Part shown: one piece after another, positions 1 through 6,343 of the stretch | Layout: each line of letters starts with the position of its first letter | How positions within the stretch are numbered: the first letter of the stretch is position 1 | NCBI GenBank assembly: GCA_028712345.1 | Contig: JAQTQF010000099.1 | Span: forward strand, 1-6,810 | Length of the DNA: 6,810 nt | Reading direction: 5' to 3' | From: Phycisphaerae bacterium | GTDB lineage: Bacteria > Planctomycetota > Phycisphaerae > Sedimentisphaerales > UBA12454 | Program-made: the position numbers and the translations under genes | Notes under the pieces: model-generated | Databases searched by the model: none | The model's input: the letters and a program-made list of their open reading frames with translations, nothing else | What the model was told of the DNA's origin: nothing

Positions 1-217
1 CATACTTCAAATCGGTTGTAAATGAAAGCCTGCCGGCCTTTTCGTTATTCTTGACGATCTCGGTAAGTCCCGGCTCATAAATCGGAATAATTCCGCTTTT
101 CAGGTTTTTGATTTTCTTCTCATCATTGTCAACGCAGATAATATGGTTACCGCTTTCAGCCAGACAACCTGCCGCGACAAGTCCGACATAACCAACGCCT
201 GCAACAGCTATTTTCAC
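1..217 (-). CDS. ugd: UDP-glucose 6-dehydrogenase, N-terminal 72 codons (partial, cut by left window edge)
   Basis: Translating the minus strand from a GTG at 217-215 gives an open frame to the window edge. It begins MKIAVAGVGYVGLVAAGCLA. The dinucleotide-binding GxGxxG is at residues 7-12, an acidic residue (VD, D30) ends the second strand as expected for NAD binding, and IYEPGL at 47-52 followed by LSFTTDL is typical of UDP-glucose dehydrogenases rather than UDP-HexNAc dehydrogenases. The family oxidises UDP-glucose to UDP-glucuronate in two NAD-dependent steps in the cytoplasm. The catalytic Cys/Lys region lies beyond the window; about one sixth of a usual 430-450 residue protein is visible. 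The GTG start is supported by AGAGG five bases upstream and by the family N-terminus. It sits 18 bp after fcl, so it is probably the last visible gene of the same transcript. UDP-glucuronate could be a sugar donor itself or a precursor of xylose or galacturonate. Confidence 0.93.
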   Translation of the reverse strand, partial: MKIAVAGVGYVGLVAAGCLAESGNHIICVDNDEKKIKNLKSGIIPIYEPGLTEIVKNNEKAGRLSFTTDLKY

Positions 218-222
218 AAAAA

Positions 223-227
223 CCTCT
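223..227 (-). promoter_or_regulatory. Ribosome binding site for ugd (decides the GTG start)
   Basis: The minus strand reads AGAGG, then five T, then GTG. This Shine-Dalgarno-like site lies in the 18-bp gap after the fcl stop codon. It supports a GTG start, which a search for ATG only would miss. Confidence 0.7.
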
Positions 228-235
228 AAATAAAA

Positions 236-1177
236 TTAACTTTTGTTTTTTATATACCAGTCAATCGTTGCTTTTAAACCGGCATCGAAATCGGTCTTCG
301 CTTCAAAACCGAATAACTTTTTCGCTCTGCTTGTATCGAGACATCTTCTTGGCTGGCCGTCCGGCTTTGAAGAATCCCAGCGAATCTCGCCTTTAAAACC
401 GGTAAATTTTACAATCTTTTCCACCAAATTTTTTATCGTAATCTCAAAACCGGCGCCAATATTCACCGGCTCGGCGCCGTTATAGAATTCCGTCGCCAGC
501 AAAATCCCTTCCGCCGCATCGGAAGCATAAATAAATTCCCTGCTTGCCGAGCCCGTCCCCCAGCAGTCTATATAATCGGCGTCGCTATCTATTGCATCGA
601 CACATTTTTTTATCAATGCCGGTATCACATGACTCGATTCAGGTCTGAAATTATCGCCTGACCCGTACAAATTCACCGGCAGAAGAAATATCGAATTAAA
701 ATCATATTCCTGCCTGTAAGCCTGCGATTGAACAAGCAGCATCTTTTTTGCCAGACCATATGGAGCGTTCGTTTCCTCCGGATAGCCGTTCCACAAATCC
801 TCTTCTTTAAATGGGACGGGCGTAAACTTCGGATATGCACAAATAGTTCCTATAGCTACAAACTTTTCGAGGTTTCGCAATCTGCCTTCTTCGATAAGCT
901 GAACACCCATCATTAAATTCTCATAAAAGAATTTGCCGGGATGCTCACGGTTGGCTCCTATTCCTCCAACTACGGCCGCAAGATGAATAACAATATCAGG
1001 CTTCATAGCGTCGTACATTTTTTTGATGTCCTGGATTTTTATAAGGTCGTAATCTTCTATCTTCGGCACAAGGATATTTTTACACTCTCGCCTTTTCAGA
1101 CCATCCAGAACATAAGCCCCAAGAAAGCCGGCACCGCCAGTAACAACAACTCGTTTATCTTTGAAAAAATCCGTCAT
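236..1177 (-). CDS. fcl: GDP-L-fucose synthase (GDP-4-keto-6-deoxymannose 3,5-epimerase-4-reductase)
   Basis: This 313-residue short-chain dehydrogenase/reductase has the normal family length. The Rossmann motif TGGAGFLG is at 13-20. The segment HLAAVVGGIGANREHP (65-80) is a hallmark of this family. The catalytic Tyr-x-x-x-Lys is Y140/K144 in APYGLAKK. C113 in TICAYPK and H183 in SSHVIPAL match the Cys and His proposed as epimerisation acid/base residues in the E. coli enzyme. The serine usual just before that Cys (SSC) is replaced by Thr111. The enzyme takes the Gmd product, GDP-4-keto-6-deoxy-D-mannose, through 3,5-epimerisation and NADPH reduction to GDP-L-fucose in the cytoplasm. Its ATG overlaps the gmd stop as ATGA, and no good Shine-Dalgarno is visible upstream (A-rich, AAAAAGAA), so translation is probably coupled to gmd. 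The gmd-fcl pair makes the assignment very safe. Confidence 0.96.
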   Translation of the reverse strand: MTDFFKDKRVVVTGGAGFLGAYVLDGLKRRECKNILVPKIEDYDLIKIQDIKKMYDAMKPDIVIHLAAVVGGIGANREHPGKFFYENLMMGVQLIEEGRLRNLEKFVAIGTICAYPKFTPVPFKEEDLWNGYPEETNAPYGLAKKMLLVQSQAYRQEYDFNSIFLLPVNLYGSGDNFRPESSHVIPALIKKCVDAIDSDADYIDCWGTGSASREFIYASDAAEGILLATEFYNGAEPVNIGAGFEITIKNLVEKIVKFTGFKGEIRWDSSKPDGQPRRCLDTSRAKKLFGFEAKTDFDAGLKATIDWYIKNKS

Positions 1178-2187
1178 TTCTTTTTGTTTTGGTGCTCTGC
1201 AACAACCTTTTCATCTTCAGCTATAAGCATATCAGCCTCTATCATCATTTTAGCAAGCTGTTTAAAAGTAACCTTCGGCTCCCAGCCCAATATCCGCTTT
1301 GCTTTGGCGGCATCACCCAGCAATAAGTCAACTTCGGTGGGACGATAATATTTCGGGTCAATCTTAACATGCTTTTCCCAATCGATGTCCAGATAACTAA
1401 AAACCTCATCAAGAAATTCTCTGACCGAATGAGTCTGGCCGGTAGCGATTACAAAATCGTCCGGCTCGGCCTGCTGCATCATCAGCCACATCGCTTCGAC
1501 ATAATCGCCCGCAAAGCCCCAGTCTCTTTTTGCGTCGAGATTGCCCAAATAAAGTTTATCCTGCAAGCCGAGTTTTATTCTTGCCGCTGCCCTCGTTATT
1601 TTCCTCGTAACAAATGTCTCACCTCGGCGGGGCGATTCGTGATTAAATAAAATACCGTTGCAGGCGAAAATATTATATGCCTGGCGATAATTAACCGTTT
1701 GCCAGAACGAATAAACCTTAGCGCATCCATAAGGGCTTCTCGGATAAAATGGCGTTTTCTCAGTTTGCGGCGTTTCCAGAACCTTGCCGTACATCTCCGA
1801 ACTTGATGCCTGATAAAACCTGGACGGTGTTTTCATACTCCTTATCGCCTCGAGCAGCCGAAGCGTTCCGAGTGCGTCAACATTAACCGTATAAATCGGC
1901 TGATCGAAACTGACCCGAACATGACTTTGTGCGCCGAGATTATAAACCTCATCGGGATTTATATCATTTAATATCGAATGGAGATTACTGCCGTCGGTCA
2001 GGTCTGCGTAAATCAGCTTAAGCCTGGTCTTTTCGTGCGGATCGCGATAGATATGGTCAATCCTGCCGGTATTAAATGATGAACTCCTGCGAATCAGACC
2101 ATAAACCTCATACCCCTTGGCCAGAAGAAACTCCGTCAGGTACGAACCATCCTGCCCGGTAATTCCAGTTATTAATGCTTTTTTCAT
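1174..2187 (-). CDS. gmd: GDP-mannose 4,6-dehydratase
   Basis: This 337-residue extended SDR protein begins MKKALITGITGQDGSYLTEF, the classic Gmd N-terminus, with the NADP-binding GxxGxxG at residues 8-14. The catalytic set is visible: SSSEMYG at 128-134 (Ser and Glu) and Y153/K157 in SPYGCAK. The block NGILFNHESPRRGETFVTRK is near-diagnostic for the family, as is LGNLDAKRDWGFAGDYVEAMW. The enzyme removes water from GDP-D-mannose to give GDP-4-keto-6-deoxy-D-mannose, the first step to GDP-L-fucose (also to rhamnose or perosamine, but fcl directly downstream favours fucose). The ATG overlaps the upstream aminotransferase stop (ATGA), and a GAGG at 2195-2198 sits seven bases before the start. 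Length is slightly below the 345-375 residues of many Gmd proteins, with a short lysine-rich end. GDP-mannose supply genes (manB/manC) are not in the window. Confidence 0.97.
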   Translation of the reverse strand: MKKALITGITGQDGSYLTEFLLAKGYEVYGLIRRSSSFNTGRIDHIYRDPHEKTRLKLIYADLTDGSNLHSILNDINPDEVYNLGAQSHVRVSFDQPIYTVNVDALGTLRLLEAIRSMKTPSRFYQASSSEMYGKVLETPQTEKTPFYPRSPYGCAKVYSFWQTVNYRQAYNIFACNGILFNHESPRRGETFVTRKITRAAARIKLGLQDKLYLGNLDAKRDWGFAGDYVEAMWLMMQQAEPDDFVIATGQTHSVREFLDEVFSYLDIDWEKHVKIDPKYYRPTEVDLLLGDAAKAKRILGWEPKVTFKQLAKMMIEADMLIAEDEKVVAEHQNKKK

Positions 2188-3284
2188 TTTACTGCCTCAA
2201 GAATTGTTTGCACCACACAATCTTTCATTTCCTCAGTAAGCTCCGGATATACCGGCAGCGCCAAAACTTCTTTGGCTGCCTTTTCGCTCTGCGGAAAATC
2301 TCCCTGTTTATATCCCAAATACGCAAAGCACTCCTGCAGATGCAGCGGCATTGGATAATATATTGCGCAGCCGATATTATTTTCTTTAAGATGCTTTGCT
2401 AATTCATCGCGTCTCGGCACCCTTATTACATACTGATTATAAATTGTAACACAATCGGGGCTGATGAAGGGTGTTTGAATCAAAGTATCTGCAAACTTTT
2501 TGTTATAATATTCGGCATTATTTCTTCTGGCCTGTGACCATTGTTCAAGATACGGCAATTTAACAAGCAGTGCCGCAGCCTGAATCGCATCGAGCCGGAA
2601 ATTTCCGCCAACAAATTTATAATAATATGTCGGATTTTGTCCGTGATCTCTTGTCAGTCTCATTTTAGCGGCCAACTCTTCATCATTCGCAACAATCATC
2701 CCGCCATCGCCGATGCCGCCTAAATTTTTGCTCGGGAAAAAACTGAAACATCCAGCCGTACCGATACTGCCTGCCTTTTTACCCTTATATGTGCTACCGA
2801 TGGATTGGGCCGCGTCTTCGATAACATAAAGATTATGTTTTTTCGCGATACTCATAATCGCATCCATATCCGCCATCTGACCGTAAAGATGCACCGGCAT
2901 AATTGCTTTTGTCTTTTTAGTAATCGCTTTTTCTATCAATGCCGGATTTATATTATATGTCTTCGGGTCAATATCAACGAATACCGGTTTTGCACAAACA
3001 CGCGCGATACAGCCTGCTGTAGCAAAAAAAGTAAACGGCGTGGTAATAACTTCATCGCCCGGCCCTATACCCAAACTCATTAAACTGTTTAAAATAGCAT
3101 CCGTGCCGCTCGATACTCCCACGGCAAATTTACAGTCGCTGAATTTCGCAACTTTATCTTCAAGCTCTTTGACCTTCGGCCCGCCGATGCAAATCTGACT
3201 GTCAAGAACCTCGCCTATTTGTACAAGAACATCTTCTTTAATTTTCGAATACTGCGCTTTTAAATCTAATAACGGTACCTGCAT
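2184..3284 (-). CDS. wbpE: DegT/DnrJ/EryC1-family PLP aminotransferase, probably UDP-3-keto-GlcNAcA C3 aminotransferase
   Basis: The chosen start gives a 366-residue protein opening MQVPLLDLKAQYSKIKEDV, the usual N-terminus of WbpE/WlbC-type sugar aminotransferases. GVSSGTDAI at 56-64 matches the phosphate-binding loop. D157 in VIEDAAQSIG should pair with the PLP pyridine nitrogen. K186 in SFFPSKNLGG is the expected Schiff-base lysine, followed by GDGG. The family moves an amino group, usually from glutamate, to a ketosugar. Here the substrate is inferred to be the 3-keto product of the upstream wbpB gene, giving UDP-2-acetamido-3-amino-2,3-dideoxy-glucuronate. The frame is open 26 codons further upstream (to 3362), but that stretch lies inside the acetyltransferase gene and does not resemble the family. 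The start at 3284 has AGGA eight bases before it and lies four bases after the preceding stop. DegT proteins vary in substrate, so specificity rests on context. Confidence 0.93.
   Translation of the reverse strand: MQVPLLDLKAQYSKIKEDVLVQIGEVLDSQICIGGPKVKELEDKVAKFSDCKFAVGVSSGTDAILNSLMSLGIGPGDEVITTPFTFFATAGCIARVCAKPVFVDIDPKTYNINPALIEKAITKKTKAIMPVHLYGQMADMDAIMSIAKKHNLYVIEDAAQSIGSTYKGKKAGSIGTAGCFSFFPSKNLGGIGDGGMIVANDEELAAKMRLTRDHGQNPTYYYKFVGGNFRLDAIQAAALLVKLPYLEQWSQARRNNAEYYNKKFADTLIQTPFISPDCVTIYNQYVIRVPRRDELAKHLKENNIGCAIYYPMPLHLQECFAYLGYKQGDFPQSEKAAKEVLALPVYPELTEEMKDCVVQTILEAVK
2195..2198 (-). promoter_or_regulatory. Ribosome binding site for gmd inside the 3' end of wbpE
   Basis: The minus strand reads GAGG, seven bases, then ATG. 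The site lies within the last codons of the aminotransferase gene and fits direct initiation or re-initiation at the ATGA overlap. Confidence 0.6.
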
Positions 3285-3288
3285 CAAA

Positions 3289-3945
3289 TCAATCCTTTTT
3301 TCTGAATTCCCTGTAACTCGTTTTCCCCGTTGCCAATTCTGCCGGCAAAGGTTTATCTTCATCCAAGTCGAGACATTTCAAAATACCTTTTTCTACTTCC
3401 CTATATCTGTATCCGCTTTCAGGACAAGTCATAATGCCGTTAGTATCGGGCTTTGACAATTTAACTCCGCTCCTGCTCATCCATCCGGTTTGCTTCGCAG
3501 GCACACCGGCCATTAATGCGTAATCAGGAACATTTTTTGTAACAACCGCCCCGGCAGCAATAAAACAATACCTGCCAAGCTCAACACCGCAGACGATTGT
3601 CGCGTTCGCTCCGACCGTCGCGCCTTTTCTGATAATCGTTTTCTCGTAAACACTGTGCCGGTTTACCTGAGAGCGGGGATTTAATACATTTGTCAAAATG
3701 CAGCTCGGACCGAGAAAAACATCGTCTTCAATAGTTGTGCCCGTGTATATCGAAACATTATTCTGAACCTTAACATTATTGCCGATGATTACGCCGTCGG
3801 CAACGAAAGTATTCTGACCGAATATGCAGTTTTGTCCGATTGAACATTTTGCTATATGGCTGAAATGCCATATCTTCGTCTCGCTGCCGATTCTCGCGCC
3901 GTCGTCAACGAAACTGCTGGAATGTATAAAATAATCTTTTGTCAT
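3289..3945 (-). CDS. wbpD: Left-handed beta-helix N-acetyltransferase, probably UDP-GlcNAc3NA acetyltransferase (WbpD/WlbB)
   Basis: The 218-residue protein opens with hexapeptide repeats over about residues 12-150, for example ARIGSETKIWHFSHI, CSIGQNCIFGQN, VIIGNNVKVQNNVSIY and IRKGATVGANATIVCGVELG, ending in the typical GVPAKQTGWMS. Such trimeric enzymes transfer acetyl from acetyl-CoA. In the WbpD/WlbB branch the acceptor is the C3 amine of UDP-2-acetamido-3-amino-glucuronate, giving the 2,3-diacetamido sugar. The match in layout to wlbA-wlbB-wlbC supports this role. After the helix comes a segment with TCPESGYRYRE (C174) and C191, then a charged end. I recall WbpD/WlbB as about 190 residues, so this copy looks longer. 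The ATG follows the wbpB stop by nine bases and has only a weak AAGA upstream, so translation may depend on the preceding gene. An acetyltransferase for another amino sugar is the main alternative. Confidence 0.92.
   Translation of the reverse strand: MTKDYFIHSSSFVDDGARIGSETKIWHFSHIAKCSIGQNCIFGQNTFVADGVIIGNNVKVQNNVSIYTGTTIEDDVFLGPSCILTNVLNPRSQVNRHSVYEKTIIRKGATVGANATIVCGVELGRYCFIAAGAVVTKNVPDYALMAGVPAKQTGWMSRSGVKLSKPDTNGIMTCPESGYRYREVEKGILKCLDLDEDKPLPAELATGKTSYREFRKKD
3293..3296 (-). promoter_or_regulatory. Ribosome binding site for wbpE (decides the start at 3284)
   Basis: The minus strand reads AAAAAGGATTGATTTG then ATG. AGGA lies eight bases from the ATG and overlaps the final codons of the acetyltransferase gene. 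This supports the internal ATG at 3284 over the longer frame beginning at 3362. Confidence 0.75.
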
Positions 3946-3954
3946 TTGACAATC

Positions 3955-4905
3955 TTATAATTTAATCGATTTTAAAATCGGATGATAATCGCCTTTAAGC
4001 CCAACAGCTTCGGCTCTTCTTATATCCGATGCCATCTGTACCGAAGCGGTAACATCTTTTGTAGTAAAGCCTTCCCCGGCAAGAATCTTTTTATAGCTTT
4101 CAGTATGCAGTTGGGCAAAACCGTCTGAAAACTCGAATTCCTGCTCGTCAATCTTCATCGAACGGTATGTAGCTGGCTTTCCTTCAGGTTTAAAAGGCAA
4201 GTCACTTTTCTCAAGCGACAAAAACCACCGCACCCTCGCCCGGTCAAGTTCAAGAACCCCTGCCGCTCTTGTGGGCTGACTCAAATGAACGATATTTTTT
4301 TTAACGCCTCCGAAAATCCACGCAAGCATATCGAAAAAATGTATCCCGACATTCGTCGCTACCCCGCCGGATTTTTCAACGCTGCCTTTCCATGAAAACT
4401 GATACCACCTCCCGCGAGAGGTTATATAGGTCAGGTCAACATCGTGAATTTTATCTTTCTTGCCAGCTTCTACCTTTTTCTTCAGTTCGATAATCGCAGG
4501 ATGAAGTCGAAGCTGCAGGATTGTATTTATTCTGCCCTTGCTTTGGCTTTCAATTTCTTCAAGAGCATCTATATTCCACGGATTTAAAACCAGCGGCTTT
4601 TCGCATATCGCCCCGGCCCCAATCCTCAGTGCAAACCGCACATGGGCATCGTGAAGATAATTCGGCGAGCATATCGTAACGAAATCGACGGCCTCTTTTT
4701 CGTCGGCAAGCCGGAGCTTTTCGAGATGTCTGTCGAATCTCTCAAACTCCGTGAAAAAATCCGTATCCGGAAAATAAGAATCCAAAACCCCGACCGAATC
4801 GCTTTTGTCCAAAGCCGCAACGAGAATATTGCCCGTATCTTTTATAGCCTTCAAATGCCTTGGGGCAATATAACCTGCCACGCCTATTAGCGCAAATCTT
4901 TTCAA
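3955..4905 (-). CDS. wbpB: Gfo/Idh/MocA-family oxidoreductase, probably UDP-GlcNAcA 3-dehydrogenase (WbpB/WlbA)
   Basis: The 316-residue protein starts MKRFALIGVAGYIAPRHLKAI. GYIAPRH after the nucleotide-binding strand is characteristic of the WbpB/WlbA branch. The Gfo/Idh/MocA signature EKP is at 102-104 (K103 the likely catalytic lysine), TICSPNYLHDAH lies at about 78-88, and H189 in NVGIHFFD is the usual second active-site residue. The family member oxidises C3 of UDP-GlcNAc-uronate to a 3-keto sugar using NAD. In the Pseudomonas enzyme, bound NADH is recycled with 2-oxoglutarate, made in turn by the WbpE transamination; whether that holds here is unknown. Translation starts at TTG (4905-4903). 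The family N-terminus matches exactly from this codon, and AAAGG lies eight bases upstream. It is 44 bp after wbpA and 9 bp before wbpD, consistent with one operon. Confidence 0.93.
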   Translation of the reverse strand: MKRFALIGVAGYIAPRHLKAIKDTGNILVAALDKSDSVGVLDSYFPDTDFFTEFERFDRHLEKLRLADEKEAVDFVTICSPNYLHDAHVRFALRIGAGAICEKPLVLNPWNIDALEEIESQSKGRINTILQLRLHPAIIELKKKVEAGKKDKIHDVDLTYITSRGRWYQFSWKGSVEKSGGVATNVGIHFFDMLAWIFGGVKKNIVHLSQPTRAAGVLELDRARVRWFLSLEKSDLPFKPEGKPATYRSMKIDEQEFEFSDGFAQLHTESYKKILAGEGFTTKDVTASVQMASDIRRAEAVGLKGDYHPILKSIKL

Positions 4906-4913
4906 GAATTAGA

Positions 4914-4918
4914 CCTTT
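4914..4918 (-). promoter_or_regulatory. Ribosome binding site for wbpB (supports the TTG start)
   Basis: The minus strand reads AAAGG, eight bases (TCTAATTC), then TTG. It sits in the 44-bp gap after the wbpA stop. With the conserved protein N-terminus it justifies the rare start codon. Confidence 0.7.
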
Positions 4919-4949
4919 CGTCAGACAGATTTATATTCTGAGTTCTGTC

Positions 4950-6251
4950 CTATGCCTTAACTATTTTACTTCTGCCGCTCTTTACATTTATTGTCGCATT
5001 GCGACTGTCAACTACCTGTTTGGCGTTTTTAACTATCCACTTGTAGTCATAACAGCTATGGTCTGTCGATATCAGAACCACATCATAGCTTTTCAGCATT
5101 GCCGCACTTAATGGCTTGCTTCTCATTTTCAGATTATGTTCGCGCATCTTATGCGTCTGCGAAATATACGGGTCGTTATAATCTACTTTTGCTCCCTTTT
5201 CTTTAAGCAGTTCAATCAGTTCTATCGAGGGTGATTCGCGAACATCATCAATATCCTTCTTATACGCAAGCCCAAGAACCAGAACCTTTGCGCCTTTTAA
5301 ACTTTTCTTCTTTTCGTTCAGCGCTTCCATTGTTCTGTGAATAACATAATGCGGCATAGCGGTATTGATTTCACCTGCCAACTCAATAAATTTCGTCGGC
5401 ATACCAAACTGCCTTGCCCGCCAGGTAAGATAAAACGGGTCTATTGGAATGCAATGCCCGCCCAGGCCGGGCCCGGGATAAAATTTCTGAAAACCAAACG
5501 GTTTGGTACCTGCTGCATCGATTACTTCCCACACATCAATTCCCATTCTGTCAAAAAGCTGTTTTAACTCGTTGACCATTGCGATATTGACACAGCGATA
5601 TGTGTTTTCCAGAATCTTCGCCGACTCAGCCACATCACAGGATGAAACGGGAACCGTCTGGTCTATCGCATATTTATATATATCCAAAGCTTTCTGCAAA
5701 CTTGCCTTGTTGTATCCACCGACAACCTTTGGAATGGTAGCCGTTCTGAAACTCTTGTTGCCGGGGTCTTCCCGCTCAGGTGAAAACGCCAGATAAAAAT
5801 CCTTGCCCGCCTTCAGACCGCTTTTTTCGAGTATCGGCTTCATCACCTCTCTCGTCGTACCGGGATATGTCGTGCTTTCAAGCACCACAAGCTGTCCCTT
5901 GCGCAGATATTTCGAAATCGTCTCGCAGGTAATCACAATATATGTCATATCCGGCTCGCGATTTTCGGTAAGCGGCGTCGGAACACAGATTATCAAAGCC
6001 TCCGGCTTGCCCATCTGTTTCATATCCGTGGTCGTATTAAATCTGCCGGTCTTTATCATTTTGGAAATATCACCTGACGGGATATGTTTCAGAGGGCTTT
6101 TGCCGGAATTTATTTTCTTCACATTAGCTTCGTTTATATCGAATCCCAGTACCTTGGCACCGCGAATAACAAATTCCCTTGCCAAAGGAAGTCCAACATA
6201 ACCCATTCCGACAATTCCGACAAACGGCGATTGCTTATTTGCCTTTACCAT
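4950..6251 (-). CDS. wbpA: Nucleotide-sugar 6-dehydrogenase, probably UDP-N-acetyl-D-glucosamine 6-dehydrogenase (WbpA)
   Basis: This 433-residue protein has the full three-part layout of UDP-sugar dehydrogenases. The N-terminal NAD domain carries GMGYVGLP (GxGxxG at residues 15-20). CVPTPL is at 89-94 and ESTTYPGTT at 125-133. FSPEREDPGN (156-165) favours UDP-HexNAc dehydrogenases of the WbpA/WbpO/TviB type over Ugd. AESAKILENTYR (208-219) holds the catalytic-domain lysine K212 and Asn216. GLGGHCIPIDPFY contains the catalytic cysteine C267. The C-terminal domain has GLAYKKDIDDVRESPS at about 327-342. The predicted reaction is four-electron oxidation of UDP-GlcNAc C6 to UDP-GlcNAc-uronate in the cytoplasm, feeding wbpB, wbpD and wbpE directly downstream. 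The ATG has AAAGG five bases upstream. The epimerase fragment upstream leaves UDP-GalNAc as an alternative substrate, since WbpO/TviB relatives differ little in these motifs. Confidence 0.94.
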   Translation of the reverse strand: MVKANKQSPFVGIVGMGYVGLPLAREFVIRGAKVLGFDINEANVKKINSGKSPLKHIPSGDISKMIKTGRFNTTTDMKQMGKPEALIICVPTPLTENREPDMTYIVITCETISKYLRKGQLVVLESTTYPGTTREVMKPILEKSGLKAGKDFYLAFSPEREDPGNKSFRTATIPKVVGGYNKASLQKALDIYKYAIDQTVPVSSCDVAESAKILENTYRCVNIAMVNELKQLFDRMGIDVWEVIDAAGTKPFGFQKFYPGPGLGGHCIPIDPFYLTWRARQFGMPTKFIELAGEINTAMPHYVIHRTMEALNEKKKSLKGAKVLVLGLAYKKDIDDVRESPSIELIELLKEKGAKVDYNDPYISQTHKMREHNLKMRSKPLSAAMLKSYDVVLISTDHSCYDYKWIVKNAKQVVDSRNATINVKSGRSKIVKA

Positions 6252-6256
6252 ATAAA

Positions 6257-6261
6257 CCTTT
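6257..6261 (-). promoter_or_regulatory. Ribosome binding site for wbpA
   Basis: The minus strand reads AAAGG, five bases (TTTAT), then ATG at 6251. The spacing is somewhat short but normal. It supports the first ATG of the frame as the start. Confidence 0.65.
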
Positions 6262-6308
6262 CACTTCTTATTTTTTACTTCTTTTGTCCTGTTATTTCCA
6301 CACCTTTT

Positions 6309-6343
6309 GTCATTCTGAGCAAAGCGAAGAATCTATTCAGAAT
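6309..6343. repeat. Short REP-like dispersed palindromic repeat with two alternative hairpins
   Basis: The plus strand reads CATTCTGAGCAAAGCG then AAGAATCT, matching a family of short intergenic repeats I recall as ATTCTGAGCGAAGCGAAGAAT in many bacterial and metagenomic genomes. The core at 6312-6332 folds as a hairpin: outer arms ATTCT/AGAAT, a symmetric two-base G-A/A-G internal mismatch, inner GC/GC pairs and an AAA loop. A second perfect stem competes with it: ATTCTGA (6312-6318) with TCAGAAT (6337-6343) across 18 bases. No run of T follows on either strand, so it is not a standard intrinsic terminator. It lies in the gap between the epimerase gene and wbpA. Only one copy is visible here, so its dispersed nature rests on recollection. 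Confidence 0.65.

Noticed and set aside
941..1348. 135-codon plus-strand frame spanning the fcl/gmd junction.
   Set aside because: It is antisense to two clearly real genes, low in complexity, and has no recognisable domain.
3285..3362. 26-codon upstream extension of the aminotransferase frame, starting at an ATG at 3362.
   Set aside because: It lies inside the 3' end of the acetyltransferase gene and its translation does not resemble the family. The ATG at 3284 has a good ribosome binding site and gives the conserved N-terminus.
4626..4820. 64-codon minus-strand frame inside wbpB.
   Set aside because: It is an alternative frame of a gene with intact family motifs and has no ribosome binding site or domain of its own.
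5803..6201. 132-codon plus-strand frame with hydrophobic stretches.
   Set aside because: It is fully antisense to wbpA, whose motifs are intact there. The hydrophobic look comes from the complementary strand of a normal gene.
6281..6311. Direct repeat CTTTTGTC (6281-6288 and 6304-6311) as a target-site duplication of an inserted element.
   Set aside because: The copies do not flank the palindromic repeat, and an 8-mer of low complexity in a pyrimidine-rich stretch can arise by chance.
6312..6343. Intrinsic terminator after the epimerase gene.
   Set aside because: The hairpins are AT-rich or mismatched, and no T run follows on either strand (minus-strand continuation is GACAAAAGG).
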